A stretch of 57,017 nucleotides of DNA, taken from Nocardioides sp. Root140. Its GTDB lineage: Bacteria; Actinomycetota; Actinomycetes; Propionibacteriales; Nocardioidaceae. The position numbers and the translations under genes were made by a program. How positions within the stretch are numbered: the stretch's first letter is position 1; every line of letters starts with the position of its first letter. Location: assembly GCF_001426745.1 (NCBI RefSeq), contig NZ_LMFI01000005.1, forward strand, positions 1-57,017, written 5' to 3'. The notes under the pieces are model-generated. The model saw only the letters and a list, made by a program, of their open reading frames with translations, did not search any database and was not told where the DNA came from. Positions 23,912 to 31,330 of this stretch are shown in pieces.

Positions 23912-25066
23912 TCAACTGGTGTAGTAGCCACCGTCCGCGACCGCGAAGGTCGTAGGGGCACCAGAGGGAGCGAGGGAGGCGTCGGCGATCAGGATGCTGC
24001 CTGAGACTTTCGTCGCCGAGCTGAACTGCACGTCGACCTTCAGCGTGGCGGCATTGCTCGATCCGCCGGTGCAGGTCAGGGCGTGGAGCCCAGTCAGGGT
24101 GCCGTGAACTTCATTGGTCGCGCTGATGGGCAGCGTCGCGGAGTTCCCGTCTACGTAGACAGGCTTGGTGGAGTTGGTGTCGATGCCAGCAGCCTGCGAA
24201 ACCGTCACGGTTCGATTGCTGTTCACGGTGAACGCGATGGATTGTTCCGCATCGCCGCAGAGGTCGTAGTTGGTGGCGCTCCCCTTGGAGAGAATCCATT
24301 CGCCGAGGTGGGGCGTGAAGGCTGGAGCGATCTGTCCGTAGCTGATGCTCTTGATACGAGACCTGTAGCCAGCCTTAGAGATCAGCGCCTTGAGCACCAG
24401 TGTCTTGCCGGCCTGCGACGCAACGGGCCGATACGCGCGGGCAGCAGCCGTTGAGCCCTTCTTGGCGAGCTTTCCTCCCACGAACCACTGGTAGGACACC
24501 ATGGCCTTCTTTGCCTTTCCCCGCTTACTAAGCGTGGTGGTGGTAACGGCGTTCGTTCTCCCCACCTTGGACGTGGTGGCGTAGCCAGAACGCTTCTTGC
24601 TCCACGCCTTGGCCCAAGACTTGGGCGCAGTAGGGCCGCTCGCAACAGGGACAGGGGTAGCTCCACTAGTAGTGGGTGCGTCACTGAACGAGGGATAGGC
24701 CCCGAGATTGTTCTCGTCGTTGTCGCCAGTCACGTCGACCGACAGTCGCTGTACGAGGTCGCCATCAGCAGTGAAGATCGAGACCTTGCCATAGAGGTGG
24801 TACCAGCTGGCCGAGAAGATCGCCTTCGGAGTGCTGTAGCTCGTGCCCGGTCCGCCCTGCACACGCTTCACCAAAGTGTTGCCGTGGAAGTAGTTGATCT
24901 TCGTGATCGTGGGATTGGCACTGGTCACGGTGCAGTAGGAGTAGGTCTGCGAAGGGTCACCGCCGTTGTGGCAGTGCATGCCGTTGCCTGCGGCCTGCGA
25001 AGGAACAGCGGTGGCGGCGAGCCAGACAAGGACGGCAGCCACCACGATTAGGATTCTTTTGAGCAT
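23912..25066 (-). CDS. Secreted protein with Ig-like repeat, 384 aa
   Basis: Signal peptide at 1-25 (MLKRILIVVAAVLVWLAATA, cleavage near SQA-A). The N-terminal mature part (about 26-130) has four cysteines and beta character. Residues 150-243 resemble a bacterial Ig-like/Ig-3-type module (W-x-x-x-W-S-K-K-R, VSYQWFVGGKLAKKG, GKTLVLKALISKAGYRSR). The C-terminal part (about 250-384) is another beta domain with a Cys pair. Start ATG with GGAGA 7 bases before. Extracellular binding or matrix roles are likely; no enzyme motif is seen. Confidence 0.72.
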   Translation of the reverse strand: MLKRILIVVAAVLVWLAATAVPSQAAGNGMHCHNGGDPSQTYSYCTVTSANPTITKINYFHGNTLVKRVQGGPGTSYSTPKAIFSASWYHLYGKVSIFTADGDLVQRLSVDVTGDNDENNLGAYPSFSDAPTTSGATPVPVASGPTAPKSWAKAWSKKRSGYATTSKVGRTNAVTTTTLSKRGKAKKAMVSYQWFVGGKLAKKGSTAAARAYRPVASQAGKTLVLKALISKAGYRSRIKSISYGQIAPAFTPHLGEWILSKGSATNYDLCGDAEQSIAFTVNSNRTVTVSQAAGIDTNSTKPVYVDGNSATLPISATNEVHGTLTGLHALTCTGGSSNAATLKVDVQFSSATKVSGSILIADASLAPSGAPTTFAVADGGYYTS

Positions 25067-25104
25067 TTGTATTCTCCGATGTTGGTCATTCTTTAAATAG
25101 TTCT

Positions 25105-25132
25105 ATTTTATCAGGACTAACTTAGTCCACAA
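25105..25132 (-). promoter_or_regulatory. Promoter with palindromic operator for the secreted-protein gene
   Basis: On the minus strand, TTGTGG (25127-25132) and TAAAAT (25105-25110) are separated by 16 bases. The spacer and -35 contain the palindrome GGACTAA-C-TTAGTCC (25114-25128). The half-site GGACTAA recurs at 25217-25223 beside the start of the excisionase-like gene. A DNA-binding protein, perhaps that gene's product, could control both directions. Confidence 0.55.
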
Positions 25133-25181
25133 TGGGCTCCCGAAACTCCTTCGGCCAGTTCTGAATAGTGCTTCTCGTTCC

Positions 25182-25206
25182 GATAGTTGCCATACGTTCC
25201 ACTATC
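25182..25206. promoter_or_regulatory. Inverted repeat upstream of the excisionase-like gene
   Basis: GATAGT (25182-25187) and ACTATC (25201-25206) are inverted around 13 bases and end 21 bases before the ATG, just ahead of the GAGGAGG ribosome site. The spacing would place two half-sites on the same DNA face within about two turns. It may be an operator or recombination-directionality site. Confidence 0.4.
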
Positions 25207-25227
25207 AGAAAGAGGAGGACTAACCCC

Positions 25228-25446
25228 ATGACTGCACCAAACAAGTTCATGACCGTGCGTGAGGCCGCCGCACTATTCGAGCTAACCCCGAAGGGCATGC
25301 GCGAGCTGCTCTACCGGGAAGAGGTGCCTCTCTTCAACACCGGCCGTATCCGCATCGAGCGTGCGCTCGTGCTCGCCCTCTACCGCAAATGCGGAGGGCA
25401 CCTAACACCAGACCTTCTAGGAGAAGACCATGAAACAACCACCTAA
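25228..25446 (+). CDS. Excisionase-like small HTH protein
   Basis: A 72-residue HTH_17/MerR-like domain: FMTVREAAALFELTPKGMRELLYREEVPLFNTGRIRIERALVLAL. This is the size and shape of excisionase (Xis) or plasmid accessory DNA-binding proteins. The ATG at 25228 has a strong GAGGAGG site. No tyrosine integrase is in this part of the window, so it could instead be a local regulator. Its 3' end overlaps the lipoprotein gene by 17 bases. Confidence 0.75.
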   Translation: MTAPNKFMTVREAAALFELTPKGMRELLYREEVPLFNTGRIRIERALVLALYRKCGGHLTPDLLGEDHETTT

Positions 25447-26020
25447 GGCGGCGTTGCTGCTACCTGTACTCACCCTCGCCCTGGGCCTGACCGCCTGCAC
25501 AAACTCAAGCAACAAAGGGACGCAGAAGCCTGAGGCCAGGCCTCCCGCTGCAACAACAGTCGCCGTTGATCCCACCAAGACCGTCAATGCGGTTCCAGAT
25601 CGGGCAGTGCGCTCGGTTGATCCAACCCTCACGTCCCCGTTGAGCGACGAAGTTTCTAGCGAGGAAGACCTCACCCGTGTCTCCCGAGACCCCAAGAATC
25701 CGGTGCACGTCATTGGCTTCAGTGCATTGAGCGCTGGAAGCGAGGACGCACAACGCTTCGCCTCCTACAAGGCGTTCCTGGCGGCCCGAGCAGGCTCCTT
25801 CAAGGAGATCTCAGCGGAGGGCTACTCCTGGGGCTATGTAGGAAGCGAACCAGACACCGGGGGCTTCATTCCCCTCGCCGGGCTCGTGGCTAGCTCTTCT
25901 TCCGGTGCCGTCCTTGTCTGTACCTGGGGAGGCAACATTGAGAAGACCGAGGATCAGGCAACAGCGACGGCGGCGGTTCATCTCGATGCTATGAAGAAGG
26001 TGTGCACTCCAACTTCCTGA
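25430..26020 (+). CDS. Predicted lipoprotein, 196 aa
   Basis: An N-terminal lipoprotein signal (KAALLLPVLTLALGLTAC) has the lipobox L-T-A-C with Cys23, so the protein should be anchored outside the membrane. A Pro/Thr-rich linker precedes a small globular domain (about 90-196) containing VIGFSALSAGSEDAQRFASYKAFLAARAG and a tail with one cysteine. Function unknown. Start inside the end of the excisionase-like gene, indicating coupling. A terminator follows directly. Confidence 0.8.
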   Translation: MKQPPKAALLLPVLTLALGLTACTNSSNKGTQKPEARPPAATTVAVDPTKTVNAVPDRAVRSVDPTLTSPLSDEVSSEEDLTRVSRDPKNPVHVIGFSALSAGSEDAQRFASYKAFLAARAGSFKEISAEGYSWGYVGSEPDTGGFIPLAGLVASSSSGAVLVCTWGGNIEKTEDQATATAAVHLDAMKKVCTPTS

Positions 26021-26033
26021 GCTGAAACCCGCC

Positions 26034-26067
26034 GAACGGCTCGACTACTGAGGTAGTCGGGCCGTTC
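26034..26067 (+). terminator. Intrinsic terminator after the lipoprotein gene
   Basis: GAACGGC-T-CGACTAC pairs with GTAGTCG-G-GCCGTTC around a 4-base TGAG loop: 14 Watson-Crick pairs plus one T-G wobble. A short TT follows. It ends the xis-like/lipoprotein unit. Confidence 0.8.
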
Positions 26068-26226
26068 TTCCGTGAGTTCTGAAGGCTTGCTCAGGACGGG
26101 ATGCCTGTCGAGGGGAACGACCGGCTGCGTGACCGTGCAGAACCCAGTCTTTCGCCGAGAACACTTCGGCGACAGCAGCGACCGTCGGCGCTAACCCAGG
26201 CACCAGCGCGGCTGTAGCGGGTGATC

Positions 26227-26574
26227 TCAGGATCGAAATTGAGCATTGCGATCGGCCACGTAGTTGACGCGTCCGGCGACCACTTCCAGGAAGTACTCCA
26301 AGTGCAGCCGCTTCCATGCCCGCAAGGCTCCACCGCTCAACGATTGCCCGTTCACTCGATACCAGCGCTTTCGCTGGTCCTCCACCATGAAGACGCCCTC
26401 CACTACTCGCGAGATCTTCCGGTCCCCATGGCCGTAGTTGACGGTGGCTCCCCCGGCCATCGCCAGCTGGGTGATCGTGACGTGTTCTCGGTCCTCGAAG
26501 GGGCAACCCTCCACTTGGATCTGGCATTTGCGGTAGACCCCATCGGGGCTTCTATGGAGTCTGTCCTTGTTCAT
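26227..26574 (-). CDS. Small protein with C-x-x-x...C-P-F motif, paralogue 1
   Basis: A 115-residue protein starting MNKDRLHRSPDGVYRKCQIQVEGCPFEDREHV. The N-terminal pattern H-x-S/N-x-x-G-x-x-x-x-C-x(6)-C-P-F is shared with the two genes at 27818 and 28216, defining a local family. The rest (DRKISRVVEGVFMVEDQRKRWYRVNGQ) looks beta-rich and differs from the other two. Similar N-terminal modules occur in proteins of actinobacterial phages and elements, with unknown role; a small metal-binding tag is a reasonable guess. Confidence 0.6.
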   Translation of the reverse strand: MNKDRLHRSPDGVYRKCQIQVEGCPFEDREHVTITQLAMAGGATVNYGHGDRKISRVVEGVFMVEDQRKRWYRVNGQSLSGGALRAWKRLHLEYFLEVVAGRVNYVADRNAQFRS

Positions 26575-27039
26575 GGAGATAGCTATCGGAAGTCAGCGAC
26601 ACAAGGTCACGGCGGCGCCGCCCCGTCCCTGCCTCGCGTGCGTGCGCGTGCGACTCATTCGCCGGGAGACGCTTCCTTACAACTGGCCACCCGCGCCTGC
26701 GGGGTTCTTAAAGTCTGTTAGAAGGCAGCGGGGCGCTGGCACGTTCCGCCTCTTGCCCGCTGCACTTGCCTGTCTTGCGGAGTCACTTGTTGTGCCGATA
26801 CCTGGGGGACGGCTCATGACCGCCTCCCCCAGACCCCCTAGATCTAGTGGCTGCGCCACCCTTCGCCCCCTTCCCTCCGGGGGCTTCGGAAGCGTCTTGC
26901 TGCTGCGCAGCGCTTGAACCTCGATGCCAATGTTCAGCGCTCCGACAGTCCCAACGCTGCCACAGCCACAGTGTTGACTGGCTGTTACCAGAGCCCCGCA
27001 CGGCGGAGCTCCTGCCAACAAGCATTAGCGAAGCTTATT

Positions 27040-27056
27040 TATTGCGGGTGGAGTTC
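27040..27056 (+). repeat. Left arm of a 17-base inverted repeat
   Basis: TATTGCGGGTGGAGTTC here is repeated exactly in inverted orientation at 27776-27792. The two arms bracket the 27163-27717 gene and its terminator, 735 bases apart. A perfect 17-base match at this distance is unlikely by chance. Confidence 0.7.
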
Positions 27057-27091
27057 GGCAGCGTGGCGAACGGTCCCTGGGCGGCTCCCAT

Positions 27092-27134
27092 ACGAAAGCC
27101 CCCAACAGACTGAAGGAACGTCAGGGGCTTTCGT
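27092..27134 (-). terminator. Hairpin terminator of the 27163-27717 gene
   Basis: ACGAAAGCCCC (27092-27102) pairs perfectly with GGGGCTTTCGT (27124-27134) around a 21-base loop, 28 bases after the stop of the minus-strand gene. No long T-run follows. Confidence 0.6.
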
Positions 27135-27162
27135 GAGCGTCGTTGTGCAAGTTCGCAGCGCA

Positions 27163-27717
27163 TCAAGACACAGGTGTTCTATCAAGACTCTTCAGCTCGA
27201 CCCACTCGTCCTCGTTGAGCGTCCGAGCAGTAACGAGGAGCTTCTTAGGCGTTCGTCGTGGATCGGTCTTCTCATAGCAGTGGTCCCACAGGCGATCTGC
27301 TCGCTCTGCACCCAAGGCCTCCTGCCAGTAGTAGCGGAGACTCCAGATGTTCTTGAACTTGCGCTTCTCCACCCTCAGTAGCGCGTCGTTGAGCCTCCAA
27401 GTCGCCACGGACTTTCCTGCGACGCTCATCTCTACGAGCGTGATGATCCCCTGACGACTCAGTAGCTTCTTCGCTTCCTTCGCCTCGTAGGCGGTCAGTC
27501 CGCATTGGTCAGCGAGGAAAGCATTGCCGAGCTTGGCGACAGTAAAGCCGCGAACGAGAATCGTGGGGATGGCCTCTTCCAGGATCTTCAGCGCGTTGTC
27601 ATAGGTCTTGCCGACCTTTGTTCGTTTAGTGAAGAGCATGCCTCGGGCTGCTTGGAGGTCGAGGACGAGTATCTCGTCGGGTTGCAGGGTTGGCTCCGGT
27701 AGAGCTGTGTCGATCAT
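27163..27717 (-). CDS. Hypothetical winged-helix-like protein, 184 aa
   Basis: The ATG at 27717 gives MIDTALPEPTLQPDEILVLDLQAARGMLFTKRTKVGKTYDNALKIL. Residues 55-110 read like a winged helix (FTVAKLGNAFLADQCGLTAYEAKEAKKLLSRQGIITLVEMSVAGKSVATWRLN). The C-terminal 70 residues are basic and helical. A DNA-binding role, for example in replication or regulation of the element, is plausible. A GGAA ribosome site lies 6 bases upstream. It is bracketed by the 17-base inverted repeat, as a plasmid replication or control gene might be. Confidence 0.65.
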   Translation of the reverse strand: MIDTALPEPTLQPDEILVLDLQAARGMLFTKRTKVGKTYDNALKILEEAIPTILVRGFTVAKLGNAFLADQCGLTAYEAKEAKKLLSRQGIITLVEMSVAGKSVATWRLNDALLRVEKRKFKNIWSLRYYWQEALGAERADRLWDHCYEKTDPRRTPKKLLVTARTLNEDEWVELKSLDRTPVS

Positions 27718-27775
27718 TTGGATTCCTTCAGTCAAGTGGCCCACTGCGAAACAGGCCGAGATTGACTATCGGAAT

Positions 27776-27792
27776 GAACTCCACCCGCAATA
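27776..27792 (-). repeat. Right arm of the 17-base inverted repeat
   Basis: GAACTCCACCCGCAATA, the exact reverse complement of 27040-27056. It lies 59 bases upstream of the 27717 start, a suitable place for an operator. The flanking bases beyond the 17 do not match. Confidence 0.7.
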
Positions 27793-27817
27793 GCTCGCAT
27801 ACGCGGCTAGGGCCTGG

Positions 27818-28222
27818 CTAGCCTGCTTCCTCGTCCAGCCCGAACTCCCACTCCCGCTCCTCCTCGGTCATGGCGAGCAGCCGCTTCTCCTCATGGGCGG
27901 ACACCGCGAAGGAATCGTGCAAGTCAGCTGGTGCTTCGATCTCAGCGGGTTCGAGTCTGTAGGCGTCGAATGCATCGAGCCCAGCTTGATCAAGCTCCTG
28001 CTGTCGGTACTGGTCGTCCCATTCATCCATGGCTTCATCACTGAGGCGCTGGTTGTAGAACTCCTCCTCGCTCGCTGCCAGTTCTTGCTCGAAGACCCAT
28101 CGAGCGGCCTGCTCCGCATTGTCGAAATGAGGGCTTTCTCCGCCGAGCGGACAGTCGCGAATACTGGCCCGGCAGGGAGCAGGGTCACCCTTGCTGTTGA
28201 TGTGGAACCTCGCACTCACCAC
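27818..28222 (-). CDS. Small protein with C-x-A...C-P-L motif, paralogue 2
   Basis: A 134-residue protein starting at GTG 28222 or 28219. The N-terminus FHINSKGDPAPCRASIRDCPLGGESPHFDNAEQAARWVFEQ has the same module as 26227 and 28216: H-x-N, G-x-P, C-x-A, C-P-F/L-G-G, H. The remainder is strongly acidic and helical (EEFYNQRLSDEAMDEWDDQY, EEKRLLAMTEEEREWEFGLDEE). Its start overlaps the end of the 28216 gene by 7 bases. Function unknown. Confidence 0.68.
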   Translation of the reverse strand: MVSARFHINSKGDPAPCRASIRDCPLGGESPHFDNAEQAARWVFEQELAASEEEFYNQRLSDEAMDEWDDQYRQQELDQAGLDAFDAYRLEPAEIEAPADLHDSFAVSAHEEKRLLAMTEEEREWEFGLDEEAG

Positions 28223-28512
28223 AACCCGCCTCCGATGAGTGTTCCGGCTCGTCGTGCCCGCCTCTCAAGCACAAGGGGGTGCACCCATGCCTCCACTGCT
28301 GCTCGTCGCTCAGCGCTCACTGGAAACTTTCGCTGAGATGCCTTGATGGGACGAGGGACGAGGTAGTCCGCCATGACTCGGGCGTAGATCTCATAGCAAG
28401 CAAGCGGGTCCTGGGTGTGGCCAGCGGAACCACCGAACGGGCAGTTCGCCGGATCACCAGCTCTACATAGCGAGGGATCTCCGGTCTTCGGATTGACGTG
28501 ATACTGAGCCAT
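28216..28512 (-). CDS. Small protein with C-x-A...C-P-F motif, paralogue 3
   Basis: A 98-residue protein, MAQYHVNPKTGDPSLCRAGDPANCPFGGSAGH, again with the H-x-N-P, G-x-P, C-x-A, C-P-F-G-G, H arrangement. The rest is a short helical segment with basic residues (RKFPVSAERRAAVEAWVHPLVLERRARRAG). First gene of a two-gene unit with paralogue 2. A role as a recognition or targeting tag is a guess only. Confidence 0.68.
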   Translation of the reverse strand: MAQYHVNPKTGDPSLCRAGDPANCPFGGSAGHTQDPLACYEIYARVMADYLVPRPIKASQRKFPVSAERRAAVEAWVHPLVLERRARRAGTLIGGGLW

Positions 28513-28589
28513 AGGACACCCCCTTGGTGCTGAGGACTTGACCGCTGAGTACAGATATCAGCGACGGCAGAGGCACCCATCCCCTGCCA

Positions 28590-28781
28590 ATGCGCCGGTC
28601 CACAGTGAGACGACTGGCCATCACCGAGCCTGACCTGATTCAGCGACATAAGACCAACGACGGCGTCACGTGGGACCTGTACACCGTCCCTTTCCCTATG
28701 GCCTCGGCGAAGTTGTCCAAAGCTGTTGGCACGCTCAGGACAGCGCACCAGCAAGCCCAAGCCCTGCGCTCGGCGACTTAG
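28590..28781 (+). CDS. Possible small gene, 63 aa
   Basis: An open frame starting ATG at 28590 encodes TVRRLAITEPDLIQRHKTND and GVTWDLYTVPFPMASAKLSKAV, with plausible composition. There is no good ribosome site and no family. Divergent from paralogue 3. Kept as a low-confidence gene. Confidence 0.35.
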   Translation: MRRSTVRRLAITEPDLIQRHKTNDGVTWDLYTVPFPMASAKLSKAVGTLRTAHQQAQALRSAT

Positions 28782-28920
28782 AGCAGGAGTCCACTGGCTA
28801 CCGAAGTGGTAGAGCGTAGCTACGCTGCTCGACCGGGTGAAACAGAAACTTTCCCACTGGCTCTGACTGGCCGTGGCCCCGCCGCCACACCTTGTCGGTA
28901 CGAGTCGCAATGATGTGACC

Positions 28921-29133
28921 ATGCCGGTTCTACTCATTGCGACCTCTCCTCGGGGGACCGGGATCACCGCTCCCGACCAGCCCACAGCCGAGCACGTGCG
29001 CCAGATCCTCGCGGGCGCATTCAGTGACGTTCAGAAGCGAGCACACACGGTGGACGTCGGCATTGGCATCGAAGCCTTTGACGCAGGCAAACCTTCTGTT
29101 GACGGCTGGATACTCATTCGCCTGGCACTCTGA
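28921..29133 (+). CDS. Small hypothetical protein, 70 aa
   Basis: The ATG at 28921 gives MPVLLIATSPRGTGITAPDQ followed by TAEHVRQILAGAFSDVQKRA and strands (VDVGIGIEAFDAG, WILIRLAL). It reads as a compact alpha/beta protein. No ribosome site is evident and no family is recognised. Confidence 0.45.
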   Translation: MPVLLIATSPRGTGITAPDQPTAEHVRQILAGAFSDVQKRAHTVDVGIGIEAFDAGKPSVDGWILIRLAL

Positions 29134-29201
29134 CCAGCACCCCTTGAATCGGGAAGGCACCGCCTGGGGCATCCCCGTTGCAAGCGACTAGGAACTTCCC
29201 G

Positions 29202-29414
29202 CTACGGACCGTTCCAGAGCCTGTCGTGTTCGGCCTCCGCGCATGGACCACAAAGCACGCGTTCTGAGCCATCGGAAGACGTGACGAGCGTCTTTACAGA
29301 TCCCCAAGTGATGAGGGCCCCACACTCGTCGCAGTAATCCTCGACAGCGTCGTCATCGGGCATCCTCGAGGCACCTCGCCAGCGGTCTTCAGGGTCGTGC
29401 GGTCGGGTCCACAT
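29202..29414 (-). CDS. Small zinc-ribbon-like protein, 70 aa
   Basis: Two C-x2-C pairs, CDEC (28-31) and CGPC (55-58), separated by a short beta-rich segment (GALITWGSVKTLVTSSDGSERVL), suggest a zinc ribbon. The ATG at 29414 is used; an ATG at 29363 (MPDDDAVEDYCDEC) is equally possible. Role unknown. Confidence 0.5.
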   Translation of the reverse strand: MWTRPHDPEDRWRGASRMPDDDAVEDYCDECGALITWGSVKTLVTSSDGSERVLCGPCAEAEHDRLWNGP

Positions 29415-30010
29415 TAGTGGCTGAACCGTCCCCTTCCTCCGGCCAGACAGACCCTCGGTCTGAAGGTGCTAGTAGCTGCCGAGAGCTGGTCCAGAAAAAA
29501 GAAAGCCCTGCTGACGCTGGGCTGAGGCGCGGCACACTGCTGCCGCTGCCCGCTCCCCTACTCCCAGTGTCGGGGCTTCGCCTCTCCACGTTTGGAGGGT
29601 GAGAATCGGGGTGTCGACCTGTTACATACCGCAGCGAGGGGCCCGAAGGGCACCCGAAATGCGGAGAGCGCTTGCGCGCCTTGTGAGCATCTTGTCGCAC
29701 TGTTTACAGTGCCTGACTGGGCGGCCGACAGTGCCCCCTCTGGGGGTCTGGCGGGATGGGGTCAGGGGAAGAGCTTTCTCTTCCCCTCAGAACTGGTCCA
29801 GCCAGTTCTAGCTTCTGACTGTGCAGCATCGCTGCCAGTGCTTTCTATGACGCGAAGCGTCATTTGCTTTTTCCCCCGTTCTTGCTGCGCGTGCGTGTAG
29901 GGGGTGGCCAACAGGGTGCACCTGACTTGGGACCCCGATATTGGCCTGGGTTACACCCCCACCACGCGGCTCTCCCAAGGCAGTGTGGTCCCACGGAAGC
30001 CACTAAACCC
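29415..30010. other. Hairpin-rich non-coding region before the replication-relaxation gene
   Basis: No gene is supported in these 596 bases. Between 29697 and 29863 at least five inverted repeats follow each other: GCACTGT-TT-ACAGTGC (29697-29712), GGGGAAGAG-cttt-CTCTTCCCC (29765-29786), AGAACTGG-tccag-CCAGTTCT (29789-29809), GCAGC-atc-GCTGC (about 29823-29835) and ATGACGC-gaa-GCGTCAT (29847-29863), the last followed by CTTTTT. This density suits a replication origin, transfer origin or structured leader for the replication-relaxation gene. Confidence 0.55.
29847..29875 (+). terminator. Hairpin with T-run
   Basis: ATGACGC (29847-29853) pairs with GCGTCAT (29857-29863) over a GAA loop, followed by TTGCTTTTT. 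It looks like an intrinsic terminator on the plus strand and may end a short transcript from the hairpin region, such as an attenuated leader or small RNA. Confidence 0.55.
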
Positions 30011-31321
30011 ATGAGCACCATCGAAGACAACCGCGCACTCGCCGCACAGAACTACCGAACCCAGGGCAAGGACGAGGCGTGGATAGCCGCGAAGCTAGAC
30101 GCCCTCTTTCCCCTGCCAGCACCAGCAAGCCCACCAATGCCACCCAGCGAAAGCGAGCTGAAAGACGCTATAGCTGAACAGCTGGAGCACCTGGCCAACG
30201 ATGATGAGGAGCCAGAAGTGCGGCCAGAGACGCCCTGGCCTACGCGCCTTGAGATCACCCCCGCTCCTCGGAAGCTCGATCTATCCGGCGAGGGAGCCAG
30301 TGACTACGGCAAGCTCACCGCCGACGAGAAGGCTCCCCACGAGGCTGAGGCCTTGAAGCTCCTGGAGGAAACGCAGCGACGGGAGGCTGCCAAAGCGAAG
30401 CGAGCCGTGAAGAGAGCGGCCAACCACGCTGCCCACCCCACTTGGTATCGCCGTGGGCTCACCCAGCAGGACAAGGACTTCCTGGCGTTCCTGACCCAGT
30501 TCCAGTACGCGAAGGCCAAGCATCTGGCCCTGCTCCACAACACGAGCGAGAAGAACGCCTACAGACGCTTAAAGGGGCTTCAGGAATATGGCTTCGTCAC
30601 GGAGCGTCCGCTCCACGACACAACCAGCCTCTGGGCACCGACCTCCAAGAGCGTGAAGCAGTCGCCCTTCAAGGGAGTGATCCCGGCCAAGGCTCCCGCC
30701 CGAGCACAGTGGGCTCGCATGCCCCACAACTTCGTGATGGCCTACATCGGCGCTGCACTCCAAGGCGGCTCGCTCAATGTTCTCGGCATGACCAGCTTTG
30801 AGGAGCTGGAAGCCACGGTCGGGTCCAAGGAGTACGAGGATGCCGCTCGCCACAATCAGCGTGTCCGTGAGCGCAACGCTGAGCGTCTCCAAGCCAACGG
30901 TTGGACCATCTACGCCGAACCCCTCATCACTGCCGCTCGACGCCGTTCCCACCTTCCTGAGTCCGCTCCCTATGCCGCACTAGCCGAGGAGGTCACCCAG
31001 GTGCGGGGCAAGCCAGCAGTGAAGATCCCGGATCTGGTCGTAGGGCGAGACGACTTTAAGGCTGCCGTGGAGGTTGAGTTGAACTGGAAGGGGAAGGCGA
31101 GGATGGAGGACATTCTCCAGACCTACCGCTCCACCAGCTTCGAGAAGATTTTCTACATCACCCCGGACGCTGAGGATCGGGCCAACCTCACCGCCATGCT
31201 CAAGCATCCCAACTGGCTTGAGCTGCGGAAGCGCTTCGTCGTCATGCCCTTGCTGGTTCCGGCAGGTGCGGGTGGCCTGGAGGTCTACAAAGGTGACTCG
31301 ACCTTCCTCTACCGATTGTGA
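30011..31321 (+). CDS. Replication-relaxation family protein
   Basis: A 436-residue protein of the replication-relaxation family (PF13814-type), found on actinobacterial plasmids and integrative elements. Residues 1-140 are a charged low-complexity region. A winged helix follows (LTQQDKDFLAFLTQFQYAKAKHLALLHNTSEKNAYRRLKGLQEYGFV, about 155-205). The C-terminal nuclease-fold part has IPDLVVG...AAVEVELNWKGKARMEDIL, resembling a PD-(D/E)xK arrangement. It is thought to act with relaxase-like functions at origins. The ATG at 30011 has no strong ribosome site. It ends 10 bases from a convergent gene. Confidence 0.8.
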   Translation: MSTIEDNRALAAQNYRTQGKDEAWIAAKLDALFPLPAPASPPMPPSESELKDAIAEQLEHLANDDEEPEVRPETPWPTRLEITPAPRKLDLSGEGASDYGKLTADEKAPHEAEALKLLEETQRREAAKAKRAVKRAANHAAHPTWYRRGLTQQDKDFLAFLTQFQYAKAKHLALLHNTSEKNAYRRLKGLQEYGFVTERPLHDTTSLWAPTSKSVKQSPFKGVIPAKAPARAQWARMPHNFVMAYIGAALQGGSLNVLGMTSFEELEATVGSKEYEDAARHNQRVRERNAERLQANGWTIYAEPLITAARRRSHLPESAPYAALAEEVTQVRGKPAVKIPDLVVGRDDFKAAVEVELNWKGKARMEDILQTYRSTSFEKIFYITPDAEDRANLTAMLKHPNWLELRKRFVVMPLLVPAGAGGLEVYKGDSTFLYRL

Positions 31322-31330
31322 CTGTGCGAG

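Larger units (their letters stand above)
26575..27162. other. Structured intergenic region without a supported gene
   Basis: These 588 bases contain no convincing frame. They include a CTAGATCTAG palindrome near 26839-26848, a GC-rich stretch reading GGGGTCTGGGGGAGG on the minus strand, one arm of a 17-base inverted repeat (27040-27056) and the hairpin at 27092-27134. A leader RNA, ncRNA or plasmid maintenance site is possible. Confidence 0.45.

Noticed and set aside
26045..26527. 160-codon minus-strand frame overlapping paralogue 1
   Set aside because: It runs in a different frame through the terminator and the recognised C-P-F module gene; composition is shadow-like.
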